In this document: in pieces, positions 48,580 to 48,817 of the stretch | How the letters are laid out: every line of letters starts with the position of its first letter | How positions within the stretch are numbered: the stretch's first letter is position 1 | The notes under the pieces: generated by a model | What the model was told of the DNA's origin: nothing | The model's database searches: none | The model's input: the letters and a program-made list of their open reading frames with translations, nothing else | NCBI GenBank assembly: GCA_020849535.1 | Contig: JADLGB010000201.1 | Location: 1 to 48,817 of the forward strand | DNA: 48,817 nt | Source: Candidatus Hydrogenedentota bacterium | GTDB lineage: Bacteria; Hydrogenedentota; Hydrogenedentia; Hydrogenedentales; SLHB01 | Reading direction: 5' to 3' | Position numbers and translations under genes: made by a program

Positions 48580-48817
48580 ATGAAACGAGCACGCCGGAAT
48601 TTTACGGGACAGGAGAAGGTGGGGATTCTGCGGCGGCATTTGCTGGACAAGGTGCCGGTGTCGCAAGTGTGTGAGGAGGCGGGGGTTCAACCGACGCAGT
48701 TCTACCAGTGGCAGAAGCAGTTTTTCGAGAATGGGGCGGTGGCCTTCGAGCGCAATGGCAGGGTGAAGGAAGACCCGGCGCAGGAGCGGATTACGGCCCT
48801 GGAGGCCAAGCTGCGGC
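48580..48817 (+). CDS. Transposase, OrfA/helix-turn-helix type, cut by the window end
   Basis: Reads M-K-R-A-R-R-N-F-T-G-Q-E-K-V-G-I-L-R-R-H, then DKVPVSQVCEEAGVQPTQFYQWQKQFFENG and a start of coiled coil (ERITALEAKLR). This is the HTH_Tnp_1-type N-terminus of IS3-family OrfA and related small transposase subunits. Only 79 codons are visible; the frame is open at the end. GGAGG precedes the ATG. The downstream OrfB, if any, and the right inverted repeat are not in view. Confidence 0.85.
   Translation, partial: MKRARRNFTGQEKVGILRRHLLDKVPVSQVCEEAGVQPTQFYQWQKQFFENGAVAFERNGRVKEDPAQERITALEAKLR

Overview
The window comes from a bacterium with a GC-rich genome. Real genes shadow each other with very long antisense reading frames, and a few starts are GTG or TTG. 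Gram-negative affinity is suggested by lipoproteins, a PilT ATPase, a heptosyltransferase-like GT9 enzyme and PdxB. The Tat-exported sulfatase, sialate O-acetylesterase-like protein, GH42-like glycoside hydrolase and intergenic palindromic repeats recall uncultured polysaccharide degraders near Planctomycetota, Verrucomicrobiota or Hydrogenedentota. I cannot fix the phylum from the sequence: there is no rRNA here, and that affinity is inference.

Layout. 1-750 has no gene. 751-6601 (+) holds pilT, a Tat-exported sulfatase, a phenylacetate-CoA-ligase-like enzyme behind a strong promoter/operator palindrome, and an alpha/beta-hydrolase-like protein. 6588-13989 (-) is a tightly coupled four-gene operon of a small unknown protein and three glycosyltransferase proteins; one is a 1103-residue GT-GT-methyltransferase-TPR fusion. 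14190-14776 (+) is a hicAB toxin-antitoxin pair lying between that operon and csrA-fliW. 14998-21676 (-) runs pncC, dnaE, a DCC oxidoreductase, a small membrane protein, a DegT/DnrJ aminotransferase, then fliW-csrA. 21804-25094 (-) has a membrane protein that appears to be three repeats of a TM-pair plus PH-like module, and a secreted esterase with a strong terminator. A VLCAD-like acyl-CoA dehydrogenase follows on +. A lipoprotein gene at 27478-28035 sits between inverted repeats.

28524-40149 (-) is a long run of sugar-acid and central-carbon genes: hydroxyacid dehydrogenase, TIM-barrel isomerase, gnd, a beta-lactamase-fold lipoprotein, PPi-type phosphofructokinase, LarA-like protein, VOC protein, pdxB, HAD phosphatase and an SDR starting at TTG. 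40450-46422 (+) has a secreted trypsin-fold protease and a secreted GH42-like enzyme, with tRNA-Leu(CAG) on the minus strand between them. The last 2.4 kb is repeat-rich, carries a gene that looks AT-richer and of foreign origin, and ends in a truncated transposase.

The most interesting signals are: (1) a putative surface or flagellin glycosylation operon next to FliW-CsrA with no flagellar gene in view, whose leader carries GGA motifs at the ribosome-binding site; (2) a family of three ~150-bp elements of nearly constant length with self-palindromic terminal inverted repeats; (3) several families of 8-10-bp-period tracts found only between genes; (4) an 18-bp operator-like palindrome on the promoter of the CoA-ligase gene; and (5) the triple TM/PH-like membrane protein.
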